Shown: in pieces, positions 32,076 to 43,879 of the stretch
Layout of the letters: each line of letters starts with the position of its first letter
Numbering within the stretch: the stretch's first letter is position 1
NCBI GenBank assembly: GCA_016802295.1
Contig: JAESIW010000137.1
Coordinates: 5,706,146 to 5,770,145 of the forward strand
From: Brachionus rotundiformis
Taxonomy: Eukaryota > Rotifera > Eurotatoria > Ploima > Brachionidae
Reading direction: 5' to 3'
DNA length: 64,000 nt
Translations under genes and position numbers: made by a program
Notes under the pieces: generated by a model
The model's input: the letters and a program-made list of their open reading frames with translations, nothing else
What the model was told of the DNA's origin: nothing
The model's database searches: none

Positions 32076-33379
32076 TTTTTTTTTATCTTTGGCTTTTTTT
32101 TAAAATAATAAAAAATATTTATTTTTTATTTTGAAATTAAAAACTTAGATATATATTTTTACAGAATTTTTACTTAAATAGTGTGTCTTAAATAAAGAGG
32201 AAAAATCATACAATTAATGATTGAAATAATTTTTGAATATATTTTTTTCTCCGAGTTTATCTGGTAATCCGAAGTTTCAAACTTGGTGAAATTATAGACA
32301 ATCTTATTTTAAAAGAGCCATCGATCTAACCTTCTTTGTACTACTTTTTCAAAATTTTGATAAAAGTATTTAATATACTAATTGGTTCATAATAATCAGG
32401 ATTAGTTTGATCTAAAATATTATGTATTAGAATATTTAAAGATTTTAAGTTAATAAATTAATTTAATGAATTTTTTAAAATTAATTTCCATAAATTTGCC
32501 AAAAACCGATTTATATTGTTTTAATCTTAAAAGTTCAGATTTTAATGTATAATAAAATAAAACTAAATTTTGATTAAAATTTTTTCTTTCGAGCAAATTA
32601 AAAACCGTTCTAACAATGACGCATAACCTAATTCAATTTGGTTCGCATCAAAATCTTTGTCTTAATGATTCTGAATTCTTAGAGTAATTTTCAAGGTTAA
32701 ACAATAATTTTTGTCATTAAAGGCCGATTTTTAAAGTTCCTAAAATAAATTTTTTGAATTTGTTTCAAAATCTTTAAAAATCAAATTGATTCTTCTAATT
32801 TTAAATATTTTTGTAAAAAAATAAAAACAATAATCTCAGTTTGGAAAAACAGGCAAGCTTAACGTTCTAAATTTCTGAAAATTATTAAAATTAAATTCCA
32901 AAGCAAAAATTTGAAAAATTAATTTAATTTAAAAAACACTTAGTAAAAAAAATTGAAAACTGAACCAAACGAGCATTTTTTTTTTAAATTAATTAAAATT
33001 TAGAATTTTTTAGGGGCGAAAAAATTAAGTTGTTTTCAATAAAATATTTTTTAATCACTAAATCATTAAAAAAACTTATATTTTTTTTGAATGTTAGTAA
33101 TTGATTTTAAATGAAGAATACTTTGTTTACTCACATGTTTATTTCACTGACCACTTTTATAAACATATCAAAAACTTTAGAATATTACTAATTCATTATG
33201 GTTTACGTCACAGATTAAAATTAAGAATTATTTTACGTCATTAAAATCGAAAAATAGTCATTTCATGCTTGAACACTCATCAACAAAATAGAATTTTTTC
33301 CTATCAAGAAAAAATAAATAACTAATGCGATATGTAATTAAGAAATATTATATGTATAAATATTCAACAAAACAGAACC
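32076..33379. other. AT-rich interval between DM9 and TPR genes
   Basis: No open frame, RNA or element seen. A cluster of TTTACGTCA-like sites (about 33202-33241) lies 140-180 bp upstream of the TPR start and resembles CRE half-sites; meaning unproven. Confidence 0.35.
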
Positions 33380-34096
33380 ATGAGAACCAAACTATTCAAA
33401 AATTTTGAGAGCGAACTTAAAATGAACCAGAATCAGGAATCAGGGGAAAGCCGTTCATTCAAAAATTTAGAAGAGCCAAAGCGAGCCTTGGACTACTACT
33501 TGAAAACTTTGGAAACTCTTCAAGCAGAGCTTCCTGGGGATAACGAAGATGTGGCCAATATACTGGACTACATCGGCATGGTATACTCCGACTTAAACGA
33601 ACCACAAAAAGCCTTCGAGTTCCACCTTAAATCTCTAGAAATGAGGGAACGTCTTTTTCCAGAGCCGAATGCTCAAGTGGCCACTTCGTACAATAACGTA
33701 GGCTTGGTCAGCGTATTCTTGAACAAACCTGAACAAGCTCTGGAATATCATTTAAAGGCTTTGGAGATCAGAAAAAAAGAACTTGATCAAGACCACCCAG
33801 AAATTATCACCTCTCTTGACAATATTGGAATTGCATACAAGGAAAATGGTCAACTCGACAAGGCAATCGAATTTCATGAACAAGCCTTGGAAATAAAGCA
33901 AAAAACCTTGCCTGAATTTCATCCACATGTAGCCACATCTTTTGAAAATTTGGCAGAACTCTACAAGTTAAATGAACAAAAGGAAAAATCAATTGAATTC
34001 TTAGAAAAAGCGTTCGAGCAAGGAAAATTTTTGCTAACTGCTCAACATCCATATTTAGCTGAATTGGAAAAAAAAGTCCAATTAGCCAAAGCTTAA
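33380..34096 (+). CDS. Kinesin-light-chain-like TPR protein
   Basis: Intronless, 238 aa, built from about five 42-residue tetratricopeptide repeats of the TPR_12/KLC class. The repeat signature is A..YHLKALEIR then a ten-residue loop and HP.I.TSLDNIG.AY (for example EQALEYHLKALEIRKKELDQ). No heptad region or kinesin-heavy-chain binding part is present, so it is not a kinesin light chain proper. Such stand-alone KLC-type TPR proteins are abundant in rotifers, some other invertebrates and bacteria. The start could alternatively be the internal Met at residue 15 (MNQNQ). It would act as a protein-binding scaffold; partner unknown. Confidence 0.8.
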   Translation: MRTKLFKNFESELKMNQNQESGESRSFKNLEEPKRALDYYLKTLETLQAELPGDNEDVANILDYIGMVYSDLNEPQKAFEFHLKSLEMRERLFPEPNAQVATSYNNVGLVSVFLNKPEQALEYHLKALEIRKKELDQDHPEIITSLDNIGIAYKENGQLDKAIEFHEQALEIKQKTLPEFHPHVATSFENLAELYKLNEQKEKSIEFLEKAFEQGKFLLTAQHPYLAELEKKVQLAKA

Positions 34097-34285
34097 TTTT
34101 TTTTACATTTAAATAAATTTTTATTTTATACTTAATTTTGTCTGTCTATATTCCTAAAAAAGCAAAATTTTGAAATATTACAAATTAGATAAAATTTAAG
34201 TTTGTTTTGATTGAATTTAAAAAATTTTAAAAATTCCTAATTATTTTTTCAAATTTACATTCGGAATTTTTCATAGGTTAGAAAA

Positions 34286-35713
34286 ATGTTATCTAAAGCG
34301 AATTGTTTGAGTCGAATTTTCGTTCGTAACTTACCGACTCTGAACCAAAATTTTAAACTATCCACTTTAAACAAAAATTTTAAAGTATTTGCGCCCATTA
34401 CCAATGGTCATAGTAAGATTCACACTGCCGTTTTACTTAACAACAAGGATACTCAAAAAATTATCACATCTCAACAAAATTCCAAATCAGCTCTTTCGGA
34501 TGACTTGAAAAATATAATGAGTAAAAGTGTTGGACAAGATGGCCAAGAAGAATCATCAAATGAGCAAAAAAATGACCATGAAAATAAACAAAATGAAAAT
34601 GAATCAAAACTTGCCAAAATGTTCAGTCGCGAACATGCTTGGAAATTTTCTTTGGCTTTTTTTAGTTCATTATTCGGCGGTTCTCTAATCTATGTGCTTG
34701 TTTATTGGGGTTCACCCAAACAAGATGAAAACAATAATCCGATAAGAGATGAATTTTCAGATTGTAAAAATTATATTCACTTTGATTAAATTTATATTTT
34801 AATTATTCTTCAAGTACCGGTGTTCTTTCAGTATCCCCAACGAGCATTCAAATCGGTCATGGAATATTACGAGGCATTAAAAGATCCTTCGACTGAGAAA
34901 CTGCTGCCAGATCCGATCCAACCTCCCTACTACCAACCACCTTACACATTGATCATTGAAATGAGCGGAATACTCTTGCATCCAGAGTGGACAGTTAGTG
35001 CTTTTGGCAACGATTGTCTTTTTATTTTATTAATCTTAATTTAAGTTTAGCACTGGTTGGCGATATAAAAAACGTCCTGGTATGGACTATTTTATTGAAC
35101 AAGTAAAGTATCCTACTTTTGAGGTTGTTCTATTCACCAGAGAGCCATTTTTGTCAGGAGCACCGATTGCTTCATCTCTAGATCCACAACAAAATATTCA
35201 TCATAAATTGTTCAGAGAGAGTACCAAATTTAAAGATAACAATTATGTTAAAGACTTGAGTTATATGAATAGAGATATTAGCAAAATTATAGTAATTGAT
35301 TGGGATGATAAAGCGTACCAAATGCAGCCACGAAATGCTTTGCATAGACTTAAAAAATGGGAAGGAGATGAGAACGACACTGATTTGGTTCATCTTGCTT
35401 CATTTCTAAAAAGTTCTTATTTTCACATTTAAATTGGTTAAATACACCTTTTTAATTGACTTCTTTTTTACTTAGTGATTGCATCAAGCGGAGTAGCGGA
35501 TGTAAGAGAAGTTTTGGATTATTATAATTCCGAATTAGATCCACTAGGAACGTTTAAATTAAATCAAGTTAAATTGGCAGTAATTTAGAAAAAAAATAAA
35601 AATTAATTTTTAATTGACTAAATTTTATAACTAAGGAAGCAGAGATTGACCGTAAAAAGCAAGAAGAAGAATTGAAGCAAAAAAAATCCTCATTTTCTTT
35701 ATTTAGAAGATAA
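34286..35713 (+). CDS. TIMM50: Mitochondrial import receptor TIM50
   Basis: TIM23-complex subunit that receives preproteins in the intermembrane space. Five exons: 34286-34763, 34815-34993, 35046-35412, 35476-35567 and 35636-35713. Frame closes at 397 aa. The N-terminus is basic, Ser/Asn-rich and suits a mitochondrial presequence. One membrane helix follows (FSLAFFSSLFGGSLIYVLVYW, about residues 117-137). The FCP1-like domain has TLIIEMSGILLHPEW, STGWRYKKRPGMDYFIEQ, VVLFTREPF, HHKLFRESTKF, VKDLSYMNRD, IIVIDWDD and the C-terminal GVADVREVLDYY. The phosphatase DxDxT motif is degenerate (EMSGI), as in animal TIM50, so no phosphatase activity is expected. Introns are 48-68 nt. Confidence 0.93.
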
Positions 35714-38344
35714 ATTATTTTTTCTTTTAAATAAATTAAAAATAAAATTTTAAAAAGCAAACGATTTTTAAATTGTTCTAAAACTTTTATTTCTGTATGT
35801 TCTGTATTATTAATTGATTAAAGTAATTATTTATTTATCTTAAGTATTATTTAATTTAGAACATGTTTCTTGGCGTTTTAATTATTATTTCTTACTATGA
35901 AGTTCGAAGAAAAATTTTTATAAACAAAGAATTTTAAAGTCTGAAATATTCAGATCCTAACGAAATTCGAATTCTATGCTAGTTTAGTCCAGAGCCCAGA
36001 CTCCAAAGTGATAAAAACCATAGAGTCTTGCGTTTTAATATACCAATTTAAAATTTTTTCAAATATTCTTTTGAATTTGATTTTTTTATTTAGATAATAT
36101 TAAAGATATTTTTCTTGGTGCATTAAGAAAAAGCTTAAACGAAATGTATTGAAGATTTTTTTTCAAGCAAAATCATTAGATATTAAATAAAATACATTAG
36201 TAAAAAATTTAACCAAAAAATATTAACAACTGTATTTACTTATATTCGAATAATGTGTGATCATTTATTTGGCAGCAGCATTTTTCAAAAAAAAGCATAA
36301 TTTTATGATTAGATCTATCATAATTTAATTTTTTTAAGAATCTTTGATTTTAAAACCTTTTACGAAAAAAAAAACAAAATTTTTGTATTTTTTTCTAAAA
36401 AAATTTCAGAAATTTATTTTAAATATTTTTTAATGTGTCACTGATTTAAATTCTATCAAAATAATCCTTAAGATATTTCATTTTATAAATTTTCATCTAC
36501 ATATTACATGTATTTATTTGATATATTTGAAAAGTCTAATTAAACTGTCATATCGAGTTCATATTAAATTGAAAACAGAATATGTTCTCTTTATTCTCGC
36601 TATTTTAAATATAAAATTAAACTAAGAAAAAATATAGATGTATTTTTTTGATTTTTAAGATAAGATTAATTTTTTTCGCTATTAAATTTTTTACATGAAA
36701 TGCTTCATTTTTCCCTTTGATTTAACACCTAATCTAAATAAAATAGACATATTTTAAAGCTTAAAATAATCTTATAGTGTCTAAAGAATTCATATTTTAG
36801 ACATTTTTTAAAATGGCTTCCAAAATTGAGCTAAAACTATTAAGCGATGAATTTTTTAGATAATGAGTTTTTGCATTCAAATATTAAATTTAAAATAGAT
36901 TCTTAAATATAAATTTAGATTTCATTTTTTAAATTAAATCAAGAAATAAATATGCATATAATTAAATTTACAAATAAAAATATGTTTAATAATTTGGTCG
37001 TAAAATCAAACATTTGGTCATATTTAGGTAAATTTTTTATTAACCAAAAAACTGTAGTTGAAAGGATCAGTTATAATGGTGTTTACAAATTAAAATCAAA
37101 GCTTTTTCAGATTTTTTGATTAAATAGTTATTTTCAATAATCACAGATAATTATTTCTTCTCTTTTTAGGTTTATTTCGATTAGTAATCTCAGATTTTTT
37201 GATGATTCCTCCTAAAATAACTTAAAAATCTGAGTCATTAAAAAGGAATTTTCGCAATTTTTTTCCTGAGATGAATAACACAATTATTTTCTCTTAATTT
37301 CAAAAATTTTAGTACTTTTGAAATTAAAATAAAATTTTTTAAATATAAATTATTTTTCGAATACTATGCTAATTAGTAAATCATTTACTAATAATAAAAA
37401 TAGAAACTTTATTTTTGTATCCTTTTGTATAAATTATTTAAATTATTAAATTAAGCATATTTATATATTTTAATTAGTATAAAAGATAAAATATGGCCTA
37501 GGATTATTATAATAATTTAGCATTTGAAATGTTTGAAATATGTCCAAAGTTTAAAATCATTCAAAAGAATATTATTTAGTTGAAAGAAAGGAGTAAGTTA
37601 AGTTTCAAACTGCCTGGTTGTTACCCAAAATTTATTTCTAATAGCATTAATAATATAATTTGGTCATAAGGTTAAATTTTAATTAAAAATTCATTCATTT
37701 GTCAAGCAATATTAAATTTTTCTTTACAAAAATTTTAGCTTTTTTTGGTAATTAACTAAAATCAGACGATTATTTTAAAAATGGTTCGATGTTTGTCTGT
37801 TAAATAGCATAATAGTGTAAAAGTGGTCTTATGTTTTTTTTCGATTATAAATTTACAAAATTTATGATTAGACTTTTTTCTTTAAGGGTCATTAAAATTT
37901 ATAGAAATTTCGCATTTAATATTTTACATTGAATTTTTGGTTTTTATATAATAAAAGATAAATTAATGGTCGAATAGCTAAAGACAAAATGGCTAAGATT
38001 ATGAGGGTAAAATAATGTATGTGCATTTAGCCTAATTGATCTCTTTCAAGCATATATTATATCTATATATAAATCGCATTATTTTTCAATATATATCGTA
38101 TGATTTTTTTTAAAGAAACTAATTAAAAAATAATTGAAATATTTCAAAAATTTACTTCAAAAATTTTATTCTATTCTCTATTCAAAAAATTTATACATGT
38201 CACGCAGGGACTCCTTTGGATGCAAAACATAATATATTCCGCTTTATGTATGTTTTAGCATGCTTTGAAATAATGATTTAATATTTATTCATTAAAATGA
38301 ACCGTTCTTATTCAAATAAATCTTTTATTTAGAAATAATAAAAA
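35714..38344. other. 2.6-kb AT-rich gene desert
   Basis: No open frame of interest. A tRNA-like relic at 35953-36027 is listed separately. The end of the interval should hold the desaturase promoter. Confidence 0.4.
35953..36027 (-). pseudogene. Degenerate tRNA (tRNA-Gln-like) pseudogene or tRNA-derived SINE head
   Basis: Read on the minus strand, the ends GACTCTA and TAGGATC can pair with one mismatch and resemble the acceptor stem of the tRNA-Gln gene at 41889. ATGG...TTATCAC, CTGGACT, TAGCA and a TTCGAAT loop also follow in order. About a dozen extra bases sit before the anticodon arm, and the T stem has decayed. Not a functional tRNA. Confidence 0.45.
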
Positions 38345-39414
38345 ATGGCGCCTAGAATTGATGAATTCAATGTGCCTGAGAAGGTCGAGACTCTGGAAAA
38401 GACAACCACTCAAGAACAGAACAGCCAATTGAAAAAAGAGGAAAAAATCGATCTACCAATTCGGTGGAGAAATGTAGCCATATTTAGTGCGCTTCATATG
38501 GGAGCCATTTACGGAATTTATCTGTGTTTCTATTCTAAAATTCAAACTTTGATCTTTGGTATGATAAAAACTAATTCAAAGAACCAAAATAAAATTATTT
38601 TTATCTAGCATATTTATTGTACCTTGGTGGAGCTTTGGGAATTACTGCGGGAGCTCACCGACTGTGGGCTCATAGAACATATAAGGCAAAGCTTCCATTG
38701 CGGGTATTTCTTGGCCTAATGCAAACATTGGCATTACAGAATTCGATATTTGAGTGGAGTCGAGACCACAGAGTGCATCATAAACATGCCGAAACAAACG
38801 CTGACCCTCATAATTCAAACCGAGGATTTTTTTTTGCCCACATGGGCTGGCTTTTGATGAAAAAGCACCCTGATGTCATCCAGAAAGGGTCACGTATTCC
38901 TCTTGATGATTTATTGGCTGATCCGGTAGTAGCTTTTCAGAAGAAGTTTTACCGCCCCTTGGCCATATTGATTTGTTTTGTCTTGCCAACTCTAATACCG
39001 GTTTATTTTTGGAACGAATCATGGTCAAATGCATATTTTGTGCCAGCGATTTTGAGATATGTAATTACACTGCATTTTACATGGTTTGTAAACAGCTTTG
39101 CACATATGTGGGGCATGCGGCCATATGACAAGAAAATAAATCCTGCTGAAAATTTGTTTGTAAGCATCGGTGCAGCTGGCGAAGGATTTCACAATTATCA
39201 CCACACTTTTCCAATGGATTATTCGACCAGTGAACACGGAAGTGCATATTTTAATTTTACAAAATTTTTCATAGATTTTATGGCTCTCATTGGACAAGCT
39301 TACAACAGAAACAAAGTATCTGCTGAACAAATTTTGGCACGAAGAAAACGAACCGGAGATTTATCTGAGAAAGAGACTCAGAGCTATGGTGTGGAACATG
39401 AGCACGATTACTAA
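38345..39414 (+). CDS. SCD: Delta-9 (stearoyl-CoA type) fatty acyl desaturase
   Basis: Endoplasmic-reticulum di-iron enzyme that puts the first double bond into palmitoyl- and stearoyl-CoA using cytochrome b5. Two exons, 38345-38558 and 38609-39414, frame closes at 339 aa, normal for the family. All three histidine boxes are intact: HRLWAH, HRVHH (in RDHRVHHKHAETNADPH) and EGFHNYHH. Membrane segments flank them (IFSALHMGAIYGIYLCF, YLGGALGITAG, LAILICFVLPTLIPVYF). ALQNSIFEWSRDHR, NSFAHMWG and NPAENLFVSIGAAGEG are family hallmarks. The N-terminus is polar and without a signal peptide, as expected. No cytochrome b5 domain is fused. Confidence 0.95.
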
Positions 39415-39782
39415 ATCAGATCTTCAAAGACATACTTTTAGTTTAATTAATGTTGAATATATTTTAGATAAAAATATCTTAAAGATAAATTATCTTAAGA
39501 TAATCTTTGAAAAATTTATTAAATAATAAATTTAAAATTCGAATTTCTTTCGATTCCTTTTTAAATCTTTTTAAGATATTTGGCTGATTTTATAAAAAAC
39601 CATTCTTAAAACAATAAGTATTATTGGTAAAATTTTGATAATCTTAACGCTAATGATAATAATAATAATAATAGTTAATATTATAGGATCAACTTAGTTT
39701 AACTAAATCAACAAAGCAGAACAACTACCATGTTGCGCTATTGTAGACTTTTGACTTTTTTAGTTCATTTCTGACGACCTAT

Positions 39783-40260
39783 TTAATTTAGAAATCTATG
39801 TCTACCGACATCGTCAAGTCTATTTTTGAATTGGTTGATTGAACTCGCCGTGACAATCTATGTAGGTAACGCATTCCATTTATTTACTATTCTGTTAGAT
39901 AGGAAGTTTCTCCTTGCTCCACGTTTTGTTAGTTCCGAGCGAATTCGATGCTTAGCTCTCTTTACTCTTCCACTTGGACCATCAAAATTCACTGAAGCAC
40001 TAAACTCTGGATCATAATGCCAATTGACTGGATTGAATTTGATTTGAATTTTATAAAATTGTATCACGCTGACGGCTATCTTTTAGAGTTTCTAATCTCA
40101 GATTAGCTAGCCTTAGCATTTGATCGCTAATATTTCTAATGACACTGATCAACTTGCTGCCATCTGCAAACAGCTTACAAAATTGACTTGCTAGTTCCGG
40201 AAAGTCATTTATAACAATCAAGAATAGTAGCAGACCAAGAACTTAACTCTGTGGGATCAA
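39783..40260 (-). mobile_element. Internally deleted CR1/Jockey-type LINE relic
   Basis: On the minus strand the 5' part reads VLGLLLFLIVINDFPELASQ then CKLFADGSKLI, an RT core in which the second catalytic Asp of FADD is Gly. The region between this box and the C-terminus is deleted. The 3' part reads FNGPSG..RKRAKHRIRSEL-like sequence, then RRNFLSNRIVNKWNALPT, a stop, and SINQFKNRLDDVGRHRFLN, the classic FF.NRVVN.WN.LP...VN.FK..LD ending. Dead copy. Confidence 0.82.
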
Positions 40261-41083
40261 CACAATCAGATTCGTACTGACCAATTACTATTCTCTGCTT
40301 CCTATTATGAATGCATATCTTTTATTAAATATTAAACTATTATAAAGTTAAGGGTTCAATCATATGAAACTTTAAAACTAATTTTAGTGTATTTACATCC
40401 AACGATTAAGCCTTTTATCTTGGCATCACTTAACATTTGATTTTTACCAGTGATGTTTTTCATTAAATTATTTTTTGTTTCATATAATCGTTTTAAACAA
40501 AAATTTTAAAGGATATATTTTCTTTTTGCTCATTAGTGCTGTTATGTAATTATTGAAAAAAAGATCAGCAGTATTTGTCTAGTGATATGTAGAAATGAGT
40601 TTAAAAAAATCACAAAAGATTGGTTAAAGAAATTTAATTGTGGTTTAGTAATGGAATTTTTAACAATTGCCACAGGCACAATCATATTTCCTATTAGTCA
40701 TATTTTCTTTTCGATGGCTCAATTTCTGAAATTACTGACTTTTCCAATAAAAATATTTGCTTACCGATAGATGGTTAATTACCAAAGAGCATTTAAAAAG
40801 TCAAATTTTCTGATGTGGTTGATAAATATAAAATTTTAGTTACTTTGATTTAATTATTTGCCATAACTTATACCATAATTTTTTTCTACTATTAAATCCA
40901 AGTGACTGCATTTTTTGTGTGATATTAGTAAAATAATTAAACAAGTAAAATTTTATTTATTTTATCAATTATTATTAATAAAAATATTTATATGAGTTAA
41001 TATTTGTTATTAATTTTATTTTAAGCCACATTATTGCCTGGTAGTCCGCATCAAGCTTTTTATCTGAGAAAAAAATATACTAT
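40261..41083. other. Interval between LINE relic and SR protein gene A
   Basis: AT-rich, no gene or RNA found. Includes the 3' flank of the minus-strand SR protein gene. A trinucleotide (AAT)n run lies earlier, at 39652-39674. Confidence 0.35.
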
Positions 41084-41753
41084 TTATGATCGTGATCGGG
41101 TTCTGGATCGGGATCTTGATCGTGAACGCGATCTTGATCTAGACTTTGACTGCGATTTTGACCGATTTCGACTCTTTCTTGGCGACGGGCTGCGCTCATC
41201 CTCACTTCGTTCTCTTCGCCTGTATTTACTTCTAGATGAACTTCGACTTCTTGAATAAGACCTTCGTCTCCTAAATGGACTTCTTAAAAAAAATGATTAA
41301 ATAAAGAAAATTTAATTAGATTGAAAACAAATTAAACACGTTTTTTGATAGCAGCGTCCCTTAATTTGGACTTACTTTGATAAAGAGACGAATTTAAGTT
41401 AGAAGAAGATGATTAAATGATGATGAGTAGTTGATGGTCGACTAACGATTCGTGTAGTCGTGTTATATTTACCTTGATCTTCCACGTCTTGGTTTACGGC
41501 TCTTACCATGTGAAAGCTCTACTCTGGCCCGGACACCACAAATCATGCGGCCATCCAAGGCCTTTACTGCATCGGCCGCATCACGCGGATCATCAAACTC
41601 AACAAACGCGAAGCCAGGTGGATTTCGTGCAACAAAAATATTTGTTAATTTTCCGTACCTACTAAACTCTTTTTCGATTTCGTCCTTTGAAGCGGTCCGT
41701 GTCAGACCACCTACGTAAACTTTGCAATCCAAAGGACCTGAATTTCTCGACAT
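41084..41753 (-). CDS. SRSF3/Rbp1-type SR splicing factor, paralogue A
   Basis: Nuclear pre-mRNA splicing regulator. Two exons, 41753-41473 and 41282-41084, frame closes at 159 aa. The RRM is at residues about 10-80: RNP2 KVYVGGL and RNP1 PGFAFVEFDDPRDAADAVKALDG. There is no CCHC zinc knuckle, so it is SRSF3-like rather than SRSF7/9G8. The RS domain ends in long Arg-Ser repeats (SRSRSRSRSRSRTRSRS) for SR-kinase phosphorylation. The single 190-nt intron is three to four times the local norm. It sits at the RRM/RS boundary in the same phase-2 position as intron 2 of paralogue B, and is rich in CATC and CTTC on the transcribed strand. That suggests self-regulated splicing. Confidence 0.9.
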
Positions 41754-41888
41754 TCTAACTTATACGAAATTATAATAACTTTATAATCACTATTTTATAT
41801 TATAACTTGTTAATTGCTATTTTTATATACTAAACGTGATGGTGCAGAATTTTTGACTTCATTTTTTTGCTAAAAATACAAAAATTTA

Positions 41889-41960
41889 AGGTCCTACCGA
41901 GACTCGAACTCGGATTGCTGGATTCAGAGTCCAGAGTGATAACCATTACACCATAGAACC
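41889..41960 (-). tRNA. tRNA-Gln (anticodon CUG)
   Basis: 72 nt on the minus strand, beginning GGTTCTATGGTGTAATGG. Acceptor stem GGTTCTA/TAGGACC pairs fully with one U-G. The D arm is GGTGTAATGGTTATCAC, anticodon stem CTGGA/TCCAG closes loop CTCTGAA (anticodon CTG), and the T arm is CCGAG-TTCGAGT-CTCGG. It carries the normal internal A and B box sequences and no intron. Confidence 0.96.
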
Positions 41961-42019
41961 GTCTGAATGCTCAAATCTCTCTTTAATTAATAGCTTATTT
42001 CCAAATAGGTTTCTTTTAT

Positions 42020-42451
42020 AAATAATATTAAATAAAGCAATTCTTAAATTTTTATCTTTTTTTATATCTAATGTATGGAATTAATAAAAAATTTAACATA
42101 TTTATATTTGATATCATGAATAACAATTTAAGTGGTATATTAAATTTTTTTTAAAGAAGAAAAGTTTATAAAATTAAATACTTAAAAATTTTTACCAAAT
42201 ATAAAATTTAGTATTTACAATAATTTTTATTAGTGATTATTATTTTAAAATTTCTTAATAAACGAATAAGAAAAAATTGAACATTTATTAAATTTAGTGA
42301 TAGTCAATTCAAAAAAATTGATAAATTTAATATACCACTTAAATTGTTATTCATGATACCAAATATAAATATGTTACATTTTTTATTAATTCCATACATT
42401 AGATATAAAAAAAGATAAAAATTTAAGAATTGCTTTATTTAATATTATTTA
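42020..42451. mobile_element. Foldback element: ~128-bp near-perfect inverted repeats
   Basis: The left arm 42020-42147 and the right arm 42323-42451 are reverse complements with only about two mismatches seen along 128 bp (for example ATTTAACA against ATGTAACA, and TTTGATATC against TTTGGTATC). They are separated by a 175-bp AT-rich spacer without an open frame. Transcribed, it would fold into a long hairpin. It looks like a foldback or long-TIR MITE. No target-site duplication is obvious. It lies in the 974 bp between two divergent SR genes. Confidence 0.88.
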
Positions 42452-42727
42452 ACTATCATTTTGTTCTAATTTAGCTAAAAATTAAAGGTTCGAAGAGCTT
42501 TTCAAAATTTATTTTTAAATAATAATTTTAAAAAAGTATTTTATGTTTACACTCGGAAAGTAATTCAAAACAAGATATTTTAGGACAAAAAATTGGTCTA
42601 CTCAATTTTAAAATTATCCAGAAAAAATATCGATTTGCGAAAAAAATAGTTCAGACTCCATGAAAAATTCTCATTAGTATAAAATCGATCAAAAAGAATC
42701 CATTAAAAATTAATCGATTAATATACA

Positions 42728-43482
42728 ATGTCAAGAAATAGTGGTCCATTAGAGTGCAAAGTTTACGTAGGTGGTTTACCTCGAAACGCTTCCAAAGAAG
42801 AAATAGAGCGAGCCTTTGGCGACTTCGGCAAATTGACCAATGTTTTTGTAGCCCGTAATCCACACGGTTTTGCATTCATTGAATTTGAAGACCGGCGCGA
42901 CGCCGAAGATGCAGTTAAAGCTTTAGACGGAAGGTAAGCTATTTATATCACATTAAATACTAAAATAAGTATATTGTCTTAAATTTAAGAATGTTATGTG
43001 GGTCAAGAGTTAGAGTTGAGCTATCCCACGGAAAGAGTCGCCCTAAAGGACCTTTTAGACGAGGCGGCCCGCCACGAAGAAGACGCTCAAGGTTGGTTCT
43101 TATTACTCAATCTCCTTCATCAAGAACTTTAATAAAATTTTTGCAGGACTTTACTCATCTGTTTAGTCATCTAAATTTAAATTAATATCTACTACTATTA
43201 TATCATCTGAACCAAAATCTGTTTCATCACCACTCTTCACATTCTTCATCATCTTTAGAAACAAAACATTCATCTCTCTCCTATCATTCTATAAATTATT
43301 TGTATGATTAAAGATCGTATGAGCGAAGAAGTCCTGGATCGAGAAGTAGATCTAGATCGAGGTCAAGAAGCCGAAAGGACGATGAAAGAAGCACGAGACG
43401 GAAGCCACGTGATAGGTGAGAATTCATTTTATATCAGACAAAGAATTTAAAAATTGTTTTTAGATCAAGAAGCCGTTCATAA
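42728..43482 (+). CDS. SRSF3/Rbp1-type SR splicing factor, paralogue B
   Basis: Four exons: 42728-42933, 42990-43091, 43314-43415 and 43464-43482 (19 nt). Frame closes at 142 aa. The start MSRNSGPLECKVYVGGLPRN is almost identical to paralogue A, as are RNP1 (HGFAFIEFEDRRDAEDAVKALDG) and the RVRVELSHGKSR linker. A Gly/Arg patch (FRRGGPPRRRRSR) and a short RS domain (SRSRSRSRSRSRK, then DRSRSRS) follow. No zinc knuckle. Intron 2 (222 nt) matches the intron of paralogue A in position and phase and is full of CATC/CTTC, while introns 1 and 3 are 56 and 48 nt. The two genes form a head-to-head duplicate pair. Confidence 0.9.
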
Positions 43483-43879
43483 ACCAAAGGTGGTTTGTAA
43501 ATACATTAATATGTGTTTTAATCTTTTTCTACAATTTATAATTATTGAATAAATAAAATTTGTATAAAATATTTTCAGTTTTATTTTATTTTATTTTTCC
43601 CATTGAATTTCCAATTGTCCATAAAATAAAATGGTTCAATTGATTTGAACGATTTTAAGCTCTGTCCATCATGAACCTGAACCAGTTTCTTCTGGTCAAC
43701 TGGGTGCGCGAATCATTCAATTTTGTCACTTACTTGGGACCCTCCGTCAGATTTACCAGTAGGAATTTTAGATTATACAAATTGTCCGACCTTCATTCAG
43801 CAGGTTTCGAACTCATTTTCTTATTTAACTAAAATTAATTATTATTTAAATTAATTTATTTAAGCTTTATTTGTCGATA

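Noticed and set aside
40582..40770. 62-codon plus-strand frame near 40.6 kb
   Set aside because: Hydrophobic, without homologous features or splice sites; considered random.
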